Below are positions 53,318-62,785 of a stretch of 64,000 nucleotides of DNA, piece after piece. A model generated the notes under the pieces. The model had not been told where the DNA came from. It made no database searches and saw nothing but the letters and a program-made list of their open reading frames with translations. Every line of letters starts with the position of its first letter. Position 1 is the first letter of the stretch. The position numbers were made by a program, and so were the translations under genes. Source of the DNA: JBBDRJ01 sp963766295 (GTDB lineage: Bacteria; Actinomycetota; JAICYB01); NCBI GenBank assembly GCA_963766295.1, contig CAVXYW010000001.1, positions 310,001-374,000 of the forward strand, written 5' to 3'.

Positions 53318-54771
53318 TCTCGCGAAGGTTCGCGTTTTCGACGTGCGTTGCGACGTTGGCGTGCACAGCGATCCTGGTTGCGGGTGTGAACGGCGGTGTG
53401 AACGCTCAGACGGTTGCGACCTCGGTTCCTCTCGCCGTTGTGCTTCACGTAACGACGGATCCGCTATTGAACCTCGACGGGAAAACTCAAGGCTCTGCCC
53501 GAGAGCGACTCGTAGATCTGGCGGAAGGCTTGGAGAGCTGGCAGGAGCCGGACGCCGGGTTCCCGATGAGCCTGGCCGTTAGTCCTGTCCTGTGCGATGA
53601 GCTGGAGCTGTTCGCGTCGCAGGAGGCGCGGCGGGTACTGTCGTCGCTCCGATCTCTTGCACGACGAGCCGACGTCCTCAGCGCTCCTTATGCAGACGTG
53701 AATCTTCCTTATCTCGTGCGCGACGACGAGATTCGAACAGAGATCGAACGCGGACGGCTAAAGCTGCGGGACTGTCTGGCCAAGAACCCGGTCGACATAT
53801 TGATGCCGCCGGGTTTCGATCTGGACGATCAAGCCGTCGACGTCGCCCGCAGCGTTGGCATCGACACCTCCATGTCGAATCGAACGGGTGTGCCCGTGCG
53901 AAGCGGAGCCACCGACGAACACGGAGCGATCACTTTGGTGCCGCCGACAGATGCGACTTCCGTGGGCGAGGGACGCCTGCAAGGAGCGCTGGTCATCCCG
54001 GCGGCCGACCAGTCCTGGGCTAGCCGGGTCGCTACAGCCGCTTCGGCGGACGAAGTGGAGGTCGTGACCCTCGAACGACTGACCGATACAGCCCTGCGCA
54101 TCTTCGTCGACTTCCCCGATCGCGAGGCGCCGAGCGACGAACCGCGCCGGTCCGTTGTGCGCGCCCGGCGCAACCTCGAGTCCTTCGACAACTTCACGCT
54201 TCCCGGCAATCCCCTGCGGAAGCGGTTCAGGGCTGTCTATGCGCGAGCGCTGGCGGCGGCCTCGCTCGCGTGGAGCGACGCTGAGGAGCGTCCCCAGGAC
54301 GAGCGTCCTGATAACCAAACCGAAGATGCTGCCGCTCGCCGATCCGAGGACCTTGCCGATGCCATCGCCGACGAGGCCGAGAAGGTCACTACTTTCAGCG
54401 GCTCGTTCCTTTTTTCCGCGCGGCGGGGCAAAGTACCAATCACGGTGACCAATAAGGCGAGCTACCCCGTTCGCGTTCGTATCAACGTTTCCTCGCCGAA
54501 GGTGGACTTTCCCGACGGCACGAGCCAAGTCGTAACTGTTGAACCACCCGGCAACTCCAGGGTCGAGTTCTCGGCAATAACGCGATCGACGGGAACCTTT
54601 CCGATACTCGTGAGGCTCACGAGCCCCGACCGGTCGATCGCGTTCGACACCGCAGAACTCTCCGTTCGTTCGACAGCAGTCAACATCTCGGCACTCGTGT
54701 TGACAGTAGGTGGCGCTTTCCTCCTGATCGCGTGGGCCGTGCGTCGGCGTGGCCGGAAACGAGCGGCATGA
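53314..54771 (+). CDS. DUF6049-family secreted/membrane protein
   Basis: A 485-residue protein with signal peptide (1-32), a large extracellular region (KLRDCLAKNPVDILMPPGFD), a beta domain near the C-terminus (VTNKASYPVRVRINVSSPKV) and a terminal membrane helix (LVLTVGGAFLLIAWAVRRRG). Equivalent to mycobacterial Rv3909, next to MviN. The ATG overlaps the TSUP stop, and the stop overlaps murJ. Its role is probably in wall synthesis. Confidence 0.8.
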   Translation: MISRRFAFSTCVATLACTAILVAGVNGGVNAQTVATSVPLAVVLHVTTDPLLNLDGKTQGSARERLVDLAEGLESWQEPDAGFPMSLAVSPVLCDELELFASQEARRVLSSLRSLARRADVLSAPYADVNLPYLVRDDEIRTEIERGRLKLRDCLAKNPVDILMPPGFDLDDQAVDVARSVGIDTSMSNRTGVPVRSGATDEHGAITLVPPTDATSVGEGRLQGALVIPAADQSWASRVATAASADEVEVVTLERLTDTALRIFVDFPDREAPSDEPRRSVVRARRNLESFDNFTLPGNPLRKRFRAVYARALAAASLAWSDAEERPQDERPDNQTEDAAARRSEDLADAIADEAEKVTTFSGSFLFSARRGKVPITVTNKASYPVRVRINVSSPKVDFPDGTSQVVTVEPPGNSRVEFSAITRSTGTFPILVRLTSPDRSIAFDTAELSVRSTAVNISALVLTVGGAFLLIAWAVRRRGRKRAA

Positions 54772-56378
54772 CCGAACCCGAGACGCCGGCGCGCTTGAGC
54801 GATACGACGCGGTTCTGGCGCGCAGCCGGCGTCATGTCCATCGGAACGGCCGTTTCTCGCGTCGCGGGGCTATTGCGCGTTGCCGCTCTGACTTATGCCC
54901 TCGGAGTTACCGGAACCAGGCTCGCCGACACCTACAACTTGGCCAACACAACGCCGAACATCATCTACGAGCTATTCCTCGGCGGGATCCTCACCGCGGT
55001 CTTCATCCCCGTTCTCGTCGAAGCGCGGGAGCGAGACAAAACCAATGCGCCGGACGGCGACTCCGCGCTCGTCTCAGTTGCTTTGATCGCGCTGGCCGTC
55101 TTGTCGGTGCTTGCCGTGGTCGGCGCACCGCTCATCATGCGTATCTACACGTTCCGCATAGCCGATCCTTCGACGCGCGCGGCTCAACTCGAGCTCGCTA
55201 CTTATCTGCTCAGATGGTTCGCGCCGCAGATCTTCTTCTACGGCGTGTGGGCGATCGCGCAAGCTTTGCTAAATCTGCGCGGTGTATTCGGGCCAGCCAG
55301 CTTCGTCCCCGCACTTAACAACCTGGTAGTGGCGGGGACGCTCTTCGCGTTCGCTCGCATCGCGAGCGCGCAAAGCCTCGCGTTGTCCTCGGGCGCCAAG
55401 CTTCTCTTGGGGGCAGGCACAACGGCCGGCGTGGCCGTTCAGGCCTTCGCGCTCCTGCCCTATCTGAGGAAAGAGGGCATCCGGTTCCTTCCCCGCTTCC
55501 GAGATCCGGCGGTGAAGAAGATGCTCCGCCTCGCCGCATTCGTCTCCGGTTACGTCCTCGTCAATCAGATCGGTCTGTGGGTCGTGCTTGCGCTCGCGAA
55601 CGGACAAACCGGTGGTGTTACGTCTTGGCAGGTTGCCTACATATTCTTTCAACTCCCTCATGGACTCTTCGCAGTCAGCATCTACACCGCTCTGTTTCCC
55701 GATCTATCTCGTGCGGCGTCGGCCAGCGACTGGAACGCCTACCGCGACGGGTTCGCGCGGGGCGTGCGCGGAATAGCCTTCCTTCTTGTGCCCGCTGCGA
55801 TCGGTTACGGCCTGCTGGCCGACCCGATCGCGCGCTTGCTTCTCGCTCGCGGTGTTGCCGACGCCGGTGACGCGGCGGCCGTCGCTTCCGTACTCAAAGG
55901 CTTCGCTTGGAGCCTCGTGTTCTTCTCGACCTTCCAGTTGTTGACGCGATGCTTCTACGCGTTGTCCGACGCGCGAACACCGACCACGCTCAACGCTGCC
56001 GCCGTCGGAGTGAACATCGCGGTGAACATCCCGCTGTATGCATGGCTGGGAGTGCGTGGCCTTGCCTTTGGACATGCCATCGCCTACGCGGTGGGTGTCG
56101 TACTGCTCTTGGCGGTCCTCGATCGCAAGGTGCCGGGGGGCCTGGTCCCGAGAGCATTGATCGGCCCCTTATTCAGGATCTCGGCTGCCGGCGCGGGCAT
56201 GGGCATCTGCGTTTGGGCCCTGACCAGAGCCGTCCGCTCCCCCGATGTGCTCGTAGTCGGGGCGTGCGTTGGAGCCGGTGCTATCCTCTACCTCGCATTT
56301 TCGCAGGTAGCAGGTGTCGGGGAGCGCTCGATACTCCTCGAGCCGCTTGGGCGCCGTCTTCGAGGAGGGCGAAGGTGA
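54768..56378 (+). CDS. murJ: Lipid II flippase MurJ (MviN)
   Basis: A 536-residue membrane flippase of the MOP superfamily, about 14 helices. RFWRAAGVMSIGTAVSRVAG (first-helix Arg/Ser), AVSIYTALFPDLSRAASASD and the ARTPTTLNAAAVGVNIAVNI block identify it. It moves lipid II across the membrane. Mycobacterial MviN carries a C-terminal pseudokinase; here the protein ends after the membrane part, and a separate pseudokinase follows at 57256. ATG 54768 overlaps the DUF6049 stop. Confidence 0.94.
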   Translation: MTEPETPARLSDTTRFWRAAGVMSIGTAVSRVAGLLRVAALTYALGVTGTRLADTYNLANTTPNIIYELFLGGILTAVFIPVLVEARERDKTNAPDGDSALVSVALIALAVLSVLAVVGAPLIMRIYTFRIADPSTRAAQLELATYLLRWFAPQIFFYGVWAIAQALLNLRGVFGPASFVPALNNLVVAGTLFAFARIASAQSLALSSGAKLLLGAGTTAGVAVQAFALLPYLRKEGIRFLPRFRDPAVKKMLRLAAFVSGYVLVNQIGLWVVLALANGQTGGVTSWQVAYIFFQLPHGLFAVSIYTALFPDLSRAASASDWNAYRDGFARGVRGIAFLLVPAAIGYGLLADPIARLLLARGVADAGDAAAVASVLKGFAWSLVFFSTFQLLTRCFYALSDARTPTTLNAAAVGVNIAVNIPLYAWLGVRGLAFGHAIAYAVGVVLLLAVLDRKVPGGLVPRALIGPLFRISAAGAGMGICVWALTRAVRSPDVLVVGACVGAGAILYLAFSQVAGVGERSILLEPLGRRLRGGRR

Positions 56379-57223
56379 CGGTAAGGGTCGTAACGGATTC
56401 GGCGTCCGACATTCCGCAGCACCTGACGGCCGAAGCCGGCATCACCGTCGTTCCGCTGACCGTTCGTTTCGGCGACGAGACGTTCGTATCCGGCGTCGAC
56501 ATGGACGCCGACGCGTTCTGGGCCAAACTTCAGTCGTCGAGCGAGCCCCCGGCGACGGCTGCACCAAGTGCCGGCGACTTCCAAACCGCGTTCGAGAAGC
56601 TCGTGGCCGAAGGCGCGACCGGCATCGTTTCCCTGCATCTGTCCTCGAAGCTCTCGGCGACGTACCAGTCCGCGGCCGTTGCGGCAAAGGAGATCTCAGC
56701 GGTACCGGTGGAGGTAGTCGACACACTTGCCGTTTCGGCAAGCACCGGGCTGCTCGCCCTCGAAGCGGCAGAGCGAGCGAAGGCCGGGGCATCGGCTGCA
56801 GAGATAGCCGCAGAGATCAGCGGAAAGCTCGAGAACGTTCATCTATTCGGAACGATCGACACACTGGAGTACCTGCGCCGCGGAGGACGGATCGGCGGAG
56901 CACAAGCTCTCCTCGGCACCATGCTCAAGGTCAAGCCCGTCATCAGTCTCGAAGACGGAGTCGTTGAACCGGTCGGTCGCGTGCGCACGCGGGCGAAGGC
57001 ACTCGAGCACATGGCCGGTCTCGTTCGCGAGTACAAGGGCAGAATCGGCAGACTCATCGTTCTCAGCGGGGACGCGCCGGACACGGACAAGCTCGTCGAG
57101 CTTCTCGCCGACGTCGCGCCGGTCGCATCCGGCGACGTCTGGACGCTCGGCGCGATCGTTGGTGCGCACGCCGGGCCCGGCGTTGTCGGTGTTGCCTTCG
57201 TCACGCGCCCGGATGGCGCGTAG
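56375..57223 (+). CDS. DegV-family fatty-acid-binding protein
   Basis: A 282-residue DegV protein (FakB-like). GTG 56375 gives (M)TVRVVTDSASDIPQHLTAEA. Blocks VVPLTVRFGDETFVSGVDMD, SQPSAGDF-like TAAPSAGDFQTAFEKLVAEG, and LHLSSKLSATYQSA are the fatty-acid-binding parts. FakB proteins present fatty acids to the FakA kinase. It overlaps the murJ stop and sits between MurJ and the pseudokinase. Confidence 0.9.
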   Translation: MTVRVVTDSASDIPQHLTAEAGITVVPLTVRFGDETFVSGVDMDADAFWAKLQSSSEPPATAAPSAGDFQTAFEKLVAEGATGIVSLHLSSKLSATYQSAAVAAKEISAVPVEVVDTLAVSASTGLLALEAAERAKAGASAAEIAAEISGKLENVHLFGTIDTLEYLRRGGRIGGAQALLGTMLKVKPVISLEDGVVEPVGRVRTRAKALEHMAGLVREYKGRIGRLIVLSGDAPDTDKLVELLADVAPVASGDVWTLGAIVGAHAGPGVVGVAFVTRPDGA

Positions 57224-57255
57224 AGCCGCTTCGGGATAGGCGCCGAGTTCGCGGA

Positions 57256-58494
57256 ATGGAGTCAAACCTGGCCCGGGGCCAACGGGTCGGGAACCGCTAC
57301 CAACTGAGCAAACTGCTCGGCCACGGCACACACAGTGTCACGTGGGAAGCACTCGACGAACGACTCGACCGATCCGTTGCTCTCCGAGTGTTCAACAGCG
57401 GGCTGGATCGCGCCACTCTCGTTAAACGCGCCGGCGCTGCCGCTTCGCTGACTCATCCGCGCGTAGTTCGCGTTTTCGATACCGGACAAGACGACGGCAG
57501 CTTCTTCACCGTTAGCGAGCTGCTTCATGCATCCCTCGCAACAGCTCGGCTGCCCTTGGCACCGGCAACGGCCGTGCAAACCGCCATCGACGTGGCCGAG
57601 GCGCTTCACTACGCGCACGAGCGCGGAGTCGTCCACGGAAATGTCCACGAGGCCAACGTCCTTCTTTCCGAAGCCGGCGCGAAGGTCGCCGACTTCTCGC
57701 TGGCGCGTCTCGATGAGTCCGCCGAGAAGATGGACGACCTCCGCTCGTTCGGAGCGATGCTCGGCCGGGTTTCCCGAGCGCCCGGTCAGGGAGCTTCCGC
57801 CGGATTCGACCGAGTTGTCGAAGGACTGACCAACGGGGCATACGACTCGGCGGCCCAAGCGCTGACCGATCTACGCGAGCTTCGTCCCCCTTCTACTAAG
57901 CCTCGGCGGCCGGTAAACCGGCGGGGATTGATCGTGGCCGTTATCGCGGTTCTCGTCGGACTTGCGATATTCGGCCTAACGCGCCTGGGCGGGCGCTCCC
58001 CAGGCACGGAGTTCGCGCCGGGCGGTCGCATCGAAGGTGAACCCCTAGCGGTTGCGTCGGCCGACGACTTCGACCCGGCCGCCCTGGGCGGTGACAACAA
58101 CGAGAACGGCGCAAGGGTTGCGCGCGCTATCGACGGTCAGCCACAGACGTTCTGGACAACAGAGAGCTACAGCTCGAGCGCGGACTTCAACGGCAACAAA
58201 CCGGGTGTCGGCCTGATCTTGGATCTCGGCGAGGAAAAGGAGGTGGGGCAGGCGCAGGTTCTCTTCCCACAAACGTCAGCGGGGTGCGCCTTCGAACTCC
58301 GCCATACCAACGAAGCCTCGGCACCCTTGAGCGATTGGGAAGTGGCAGCCACCGTAGAACGGAGCCCACAGTCGTCCGCGATCATCTTCGAAGCCGCCGA
58401 GGCGCGCTTCTGGATGATCTGGATCACGCGGTTGGCCGGAGAGGGACCGTACACCTGCTCGATCGCCGAGGCGGACGTCTTCGCTCCGGCCTAG
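57256..58494 (+). CDS. Membrane pseudokinase with discoidin-like ectodomain
   Basis: A 412-residue protein: kinase-like domain (about 15-210), membrane helix (RRGLIVAVIAVLVGLAIFGL, about 220-240) and an outer beta domain (about 290-412) with RAIDGQPQTFWTTESY and YTCSIAEADVF, like F5/8 type C. Key kinase residues are lost: VALRVF (Lys to Arg), VVHGNVHEANVLL (HRD to HGN), and ADFSLA (DFG to DFS). Mycobacterial MviN carries the same two domains fused to the flippase; here they are separate. It probably controls MurJ by binding a phosphoprotein partner. Confidence 0.85.
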   Translation: MESNLARGQRVGNRYQLSKLLGHGTHSVTWEALDERLDRSVALRVFNSGLDRATLVKRAGAAASLTHPRVVRVFDTGQDDGSFFTVSELLHASLATARLPLAPATAVQTAIDVAEALHYAHERGVVHGNVHEANVLLSEAGAKVADFSLARLDESAEKMDDLRSFGAMLGRVSRAPGQGASAGFDRVVEGLTNGAYDSAAQALTDLRELRPPSTKPRRPVNRRGLIVAVIAVLVGLAIFGLTRLGGRSPGTEFAPGGRIEGEPLAVASADDFDPAALGGDNNENGARVARAIDGQPQTFWTTESYSSSADFNGNKPGVGLILDLGEEKEVGQAQVLFPQTSAGCAFELRHTNEASAPLSDWEVAATVERSPQSSAIIFEAAEARFWMIWITRLAGEGPYTCSIAEADVFAPA

Positions 58495-58561
58495 AGGGAA
58501 TAGGGCTGGTAGGGCGCGCGTTGGTGGGACAGATCAACTGATAGGAAGATAGACACGCCTC

Positions 58562-59494
58562 ATGGCTACCGAACGCGAAGTGATCATCATCGGCTCCGGT
58601 CCGGCCGGCTTCACGGCTGCGACCTACACCGCGCGCGCAAATCTCGCTCCCCTCGTCCTGGCCGGACTCGAGTGGGGCGGTCAGCTCCAACAGACAACTG
58701 ATGTGGAGAACTACCCCGGCTTTCCCGACGGGATCCAGGGCCCCGAGATGATGGAGCTCTTCAGAAAGCAGGCGGAGCGATTCGGCGCTGAGGTCGTTTC
58801 ATCTGAGGTGACGAAGGTCGACTTCTCCCAAGCGCCCTTCAAGGTTTGGGTCGGAGAGCAGGTCGAGACCGCCAAGGCCGTGATCATCTCGACGGGAGCC
58901 GCATATAGGCATCTTGGAATTCCCGGTGAGGACGAATACGCCGGCCACGGCGTGTCGTACTGCGCAACATGTGACGGGTTCTTCTTCCGGGACAAAGACA
59001 TCGTCGTCGTCGGCGGCGGCGACACGGCCATGGAAGAAGCGATCTTCCTTTCGCGCTTCGGGAGCAAGGTCACCATCGTTCATCGACGCGACGAGCTCCG
59101 AGCGTCGAAGATCATGCAGCAGCGTGCGTTCGACAACCCGAAGATCGAATTCGTCTGGGACACGGCTCTCACCGAGGTGCTCGGGGAGAACGGCAAGCTG
59201 ACTGCCGTTAAGATGCGCAATCTCAAGACAGACGAAGAAACTACGCGTGCGACGGAGGGACTGTTCATAGCCATCGGTCACGATCCGGCTACGAAGATCT
59301 TCGAGGGTCAGATCGACCTCGACGATGCGGGCTACATAAAGGTGCACGACGGGTCGTACACCTCGGTGGATGGTGTCTTCGCAGGTGGTGACTGCGTCGA
59401 CTTCACATACCGCCAGGCCGTTACCGCGGCCGGTATGGGGTGCATGGCCGCGATAGACGCCGAACGCTGGCTCGAGTCACAGCAGCACGCTTAG
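58562..59494 (+). CDS. trxB: Thioredoxin reductase
   Basis: A 310-residue FAD-dependent enzyme. IIGSGPAGFTAATYTARA binds FAD, YCATCDGFFF is the redox CxxC (about residues 137-140), and VVGGGDTAMEEAIFLSRFG binds NADPH, with GGDCVDFTYRQAVTAAGMGC at the C-terminus. It reduces TrxA at 61325. In Mycobacterium trxB and trxC are adjacent; here two genes separate them. Confidence 0.95.
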   Translation: MATEREVIIIGSGPAGFTAATYTARANLAPLVLAGLEWGGQLQQTTDVENYPGFPDGIQGPEMMELFRKQAERFGAEVVSSEVTKVDFSQAPFKVWVGEQVETAKAVIISTGAAYRHLGIPGEDEYAGHGVSYCATCDGFFFRDKDIVVVGGGDTAMEEAIFLSRFGSKVTIVHRRDELRASKIMQQRAFDNPKIEFVWDTALTEVLGENGKLTAVKMRNLKTDEETTRATEGLFIAIGHDPATKIFEGQIDLDDAGYIKVHDGSYTSVDGVFAGGDCVDFTYRQAVTAAGMGCMAAIDAERWLESQQHA

Positions 59495-59495
59495 T

Positions 59496-60005
59496 TCAGC
59501 CGACCGGTAACAAGGCGACCTGCAGCGCACCACCGCAATTACCGCAGCCGAATCGCCACGGCCGGTCGACGAGCGGCGAGCGACGTTGGCGGCGCGTTGC
59601 CCACCCACAGCTGGCGCACGAAACCTCGTAACGCTGGCGCTTGCGGATGATGTCGGGATCGAGAGCGTGATCGCTGCACGGTTCGAGTGAGCAGCCTAAG
59701 TAGAGAGCCATCGTCTGCCAGAGCGCGCCGTGCCCGAGGTCTCGGTATCGCTCCCAAGCTGCTTGATGAGCGAGCTCATGCCGAGTCGTCTCCCGAACCT
59801 GCTCATCGTTCACGATGTGCCGGCTGATACGGATCTCGACGACATTGCTCGAACGCCGGTCGACGATGATCGATCCAAGCTCGGTGGTCGTCCGGCTGAT
59901 CTTGATGGGACTCCGGCCCAGCTTGGCGACTATCGAGCGCGCTCGGATCTGTTCCTCCAACGCGATCGCGAGCACGGCCGAAGCCCTCATGGAAACGAGT
60001 GTCAC
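59496..60005 (-). CDS. SprT-like zinc metalloprotease
   Basis: A 169-residue protein with HELAHQAAW (HExxH zinc site, about residues 78-83) and a C-terminal zinc ribbon, CASCGW ... CGNCGG. SprT/Spartan relatives cut DNA-protein crosslinks in eukaryotes; the bacterial role is not settled. It is divergent from the enolase-superfamily gene and convergent with trxB. Confidence 0.85.
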   Translation of the reverse strand: MTLVSMRASAVLAIALEEQIRARSIVAKLGRSPIKISRTTTELGSIIVDRRSSNVVEIRISRHIVNDEQVRETTRHELAHQAAWERYRDLGHGALWQTMALYLGCSLEPCSDHALDPDIIRKRQRYEVSCASCGWATRRQRRSPLVDRPWRFGCGNCGGALQVALLPVG

Positions 60006-60037
60006 CCGGCTCCCCGCGGTTAGCTAGTGTTTCGCGG

Positions 60038-61219
60038 TTGAAGCTCACCAAGGCAACCGCTTACGCGATAAGGACTCCCCCGCCGAACTACGGCGGTTAC
60101 TTCTGGTACTTCGTGAAGCTGGAGACCGACTCAGGCTTGGTCGGTTGGGGCGAAGCGGCCGTCCTCTTCAGCATGTACAACCACGAGCGCGCGTTCGAAC
60201 AGCTCGTCGACGGCGTCTTCAACCGCTACCTGGTGGGTCGCGACCCGATGAACCGCGACGCACTGAACAAGGTCATGTACGCGGGGCTGTCGTCTCAACA
60301 CGCGGACTACTTCGTCGGCGGGATCATCAGCGCTTTCGATGTGGCGATGTGGGACATCTGCGGGAAGCACTTCGGAGTTCCCGTGGCCGACCTCCTCGGC
60401 GGCCGTTACCGCGATCGGATCCGTACGTACACCTACGTTTACGACACCGAGGATGAAGGCGGACTCGCCGCGTCGGCTTCGAAATGGCAGAACGATCCCA
60501 AGCGCGTCGGTGAGCTCGCCGCGAAGCACGTAGACGAAGGCTTCACGGCGATCAAGCTCGATCCGCTGTATTACACGCTCCCCGGAATCCTTCCCGTGAG
60601 CCCGTGGGAAGTAACGATGGAGGAATACGACCGCGCCGAACGAACGATAGAAGCGATCCGCGAGGCCGTTGGGAACCGCGCGGATATCTGCATCGGCACT
60701 CACGGCCAGATCACTCCGTCGGTGTCCCGCCGGCTCGCCAAACGCCTCGAGAAGTTCGATCCGCTATGGCTAGAGGAGCCTTGTCCTCCGGAGAACGTCG
60801 AGGAGATGGCTCGGATCGCAGCAAGCACGTCGATACCGATCGCAACCGGCGAGCGCCTCGTTTACGTTCACGATTTCCAGCGACTGTTCGCCGCCGGTGC
60901 CTGCCATTTCGCGCAGCCCGATCTCGGCAGCTGCGGCGGCATAACCGCCGCGAAGCAGATCGCTGCGCTGGCCGAGGCTTCGTACGTCTTGATGGCTCCT
61001 CATGTCTGGGGTGGCCCGGTCATCACCGCGGCAGCCATGCAGATCGACGTCAACGTCGGAAACTTCCTGATACAGGAGAGCATCTACATGTCCCGTGGCT
61101 TCTTCGACGAGATCGTCGTCGAGCCGTTCAACTGGGAAGACGGGGACCTCGTTTTCGAGGACCGCCCGGGCATCGGCATCGAGCTGGACGAGACCAAGCT
61201 CGAGGCTTTCCGGATCTAA
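60038..61219 (+). CDS. Enolase-superfamily (mandelate racemase/MLE-like) enzyme
   Basis: A 393-residue enzyme, start at TTG 60038 by elimination because the longer frame overlaps the divergent SprT gene. The capping domain opens (M)KLTKATAYAIRTPPPNYGGYF. The barrel has AIKLD (Lys), CIGTHGQ (Asp/His), LWLEEPCPP (Glu), IATGER (Glu) and APHVWGGP (His), the acid-sugar dehydratase pattern. Substrate unknown, probably a sugar acid. No ribosome site is clear. Confidence 0.82.
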   Translation: MKLTKATAYAIRTPPPNYGGYFWYFVKLETDSGLVGWGEAAVLFSMYNHERAFEQLVDGVFNRYLVGRDPMNRDALNKVMYAGLSSQHADYFVGGIISAFDVAMWDICGKHFGVPVADLLGGRYRDRIRTYTYVYDTEDEGGLAASASKWQNDPKRVGELAAKHVDEGFTAIKLDPLYYTLPGILPVSPWEVTMEEYDRAERTIEAIREAVGNRADICIGTHGQITPSVSRRLAKRLEKFDPLWLEEPCPPENVEEMARIAASTSIPIATGERLVYVHDFQRLFAAGACHFAQPDLGSCGGITAAKQIAALAEASYVLMAPHVWGGPVITAAAMQIDVNVGNFLIQESIYMSRGFFDEIVVEPFNWEDGDLVFEDRPGIGIELDETKLEAFRI

Positions 61220-61324
61220 AGAACGTGACGCTCGCGCGGAATAGAATGGGCCCCTTCGGCGGTTTTCCAGTCCTACACCATCGCCGAGGTGCTTTATGCC
61301 GAGGCGAGCAAAGGAGATATCTTC

Positions 61325-61645
61325 ATGGCCAACATCACAGCCCTGACCTCTGAGACCTTCGACGATCAGGTCGCCGCGGAGACGCCGACCCTTGTGGACT
61401 TTTGGGCCGAGTGGTGTGCGCCGTGCCGCGCGATCTCCCCGATCCTCGAAGAGATCGCCACTGAGTACGACTCCAAGCTGCGGGTAGTGAAGCTCAACGC
61501 CGACGAGCATCCCGACGTCGTCCGAAAGCTCGGCGTGATGAGCATCCCGACGCTGATCCTTTTCGCCAACGGCGAGGAGAAGACGCGGATCGTCGGGGCG
61601 CGCGCCAAGCAGCAGCTCCTCAAGGACATCGACCCGCACCTCTAG
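61325..61645 (+). CDS. trxA: Thioredoxin
   Basis: A 106-residue thioredoxin with VDFWAEWCAPCRAISPILEE (CxPC redox site near residue 31) and the cis-Pro in MSIPTLILF. ATG 61325 follows AAAGGAG. It is the substrate of TrxB. The CwlM-like gene begins 54 bp later, matching mycobacterial trxC-Rv3915 order. Confidence 0.95.
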   Translation: MANITALTSETFDDQVAAETPTLVDFWAEWCAPCRAISPILEEIATEYDSKLRVVKLNADEHPDVVRKLGVMSIPTLILFANGEEKTRIVGARAKQQLLKDIDPHL

Positions 61646-61699
61646 CCGCTCCCGGCGGCTTGCGTCCAATAATCACTTCGCTCCGTTAGGCTGCTCGCG

Positions 61700-62749
61700 A
61701 TGGCCGTGGCCCCCCCTCCATCCCTGCGCATAGGCGACCAGGGCAGCGCCGTTCTCGACGTCCAGGCGCGCTTGGTCGCACTCGGCTACCCCATATCCGA
61801 AGACGAGCGCGGGACCTTCGGCCCTCACACCGAGTCGGCCGTGAAGGTGTTCCAGATCCGCCGTGGATTGAGCCCGGACGGCATCGTCGACCAGCACACC
61901 TGGCGCGAGCTCGTCGAAGCGGGCTGGACGTTCGGCGGCCGCACTCTTTACCTGCGGCGTCCCCCTATGCGTGGAGACGACGTACGCGATCTGCAGCGAC
62001 AACTGAACGCACTCGGGTTCGACTCCGGCAAGGATGACGGCATCTTCGGGATGGAGACCCACGACGCCTTGTACGACTTCCAGCGCAACGTTGCACTCCC
62101 CGCCGACGGGATCGCCGGACACGAAACGTTCGAAGCACTCGACCGATTGCGCCGGCGGATCGGACCCGGTTCGAAGGCCGAGCTTCGTGAACGCATCGCC
62201 CGCGAACAGTCACCCGGCCTCGAAGGAAGGACGGTGTTCCTCGACCCCGGACACGGCGGCTCAGACGCAGGCGTACTAACCGCGCCCGGCATCCCGGAGG
62301 CGTATGTCGTCTACCGCGTTGCCGAAGCTGCGGCGGCACACCTGAGCCGCTTCGGTGCGAGTCCGGTTCTCTCGCGCGCCGTTCAGCAAGGTCCCGACGT
62401 CGAGAGGAGATGCGAATCGGCCAACACAGCCGGCTCCGATCTCGCGATCTCTTTCCATCTTGCGTGCAGGACGGACCCCGGGCCGACGGTGGCTTTCTGG
62501 TCGGTCGAAGGGACGCAGTCCACGATGGGCCGGGAGCTCGCCAACATCATCGGCGAGGCCTTACGTCCTCGACTGGGACGAACGCAGATCCTCGGACGCA
62601 ACCTACCGTTCCTGCGCCAAACGCGCATGCCCGCGGTGATGGTCGACCTCGGAAGCGATGCCAACGATCAGCTGCTGGCCGAGGATCCATACCTCACGGC
62701 GCTCGGCGATGCCGTAGCGGGAGGCGTCGAGCACTACTTCGCTAGTTAG
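61700..62749 (+). CDS. CwlM-like amidase-fold protein with two peptidoglycan-binding repeats
   Basis: A 349-residue protein: two PG-binding-1 repeats (LRIGDQGSAVLDVQARLVAL and RRPPMRGDDVRDLQRQLNAL) and an Amidase_3 domain with FLDPGHGGSDAG (zinc His) and AISFHLAC (zinc His). The catalytic Glu of the family (VEzGFLSN type) is Asp in VMVDLGSDANDQ, so activity is doubtful, and mycobacterial CwlM is a regulator of MurA rather than an amidase. No signal peptide is seen, so it is probably cytosolic. Confidence 0.88.
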   Translation: MAVAPPPSLRIGDQGSAVLDVQARLVALGYPISEDERGTFGPHTESAVKVFQIRRGLSPDGIVDQHTWRELVEAGWTFGGRTLYLRRPPMRGDDVRDLQRQLNALGFDSGKDDGIFGMETHDALYDFQRNVALPADGIAGHETFEALDRLRRRIGPGSKAELRERIAREQSPGLEGRTVFLDPGHGGSDAGVLTAPGIPEAYVVYRVAEAAAAHLSRFGASPVLSRAVQQGPDVERRCESANTAGSDLAISFHLACRTDPGPTVAFWSVEGTQSTMGRELANIIGEALRPRLGRTQILGRNLPFLRQTRMPAVMVDLGSDANDQLLAEDPYLTALGDAVAGGVEHYFAS

Positions 62750-62785
62750 CGCGCGCACGCCAAACGCGTCCCGCACAATGGATAC

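Noticed and set aside
55907..56374. N-terminal extension of the DegV gene
   Set aside because: It reads inside murJ out of frame and has no similarity to DegV; GTG at 56375 gives the usual N-terminus.
59999..60037. Upstream start for the enolase-superfamily gene
   Set aside because: It overlaps the divergent SprT gene and adds no family sequence; TTG 60038 fits the domain start better.
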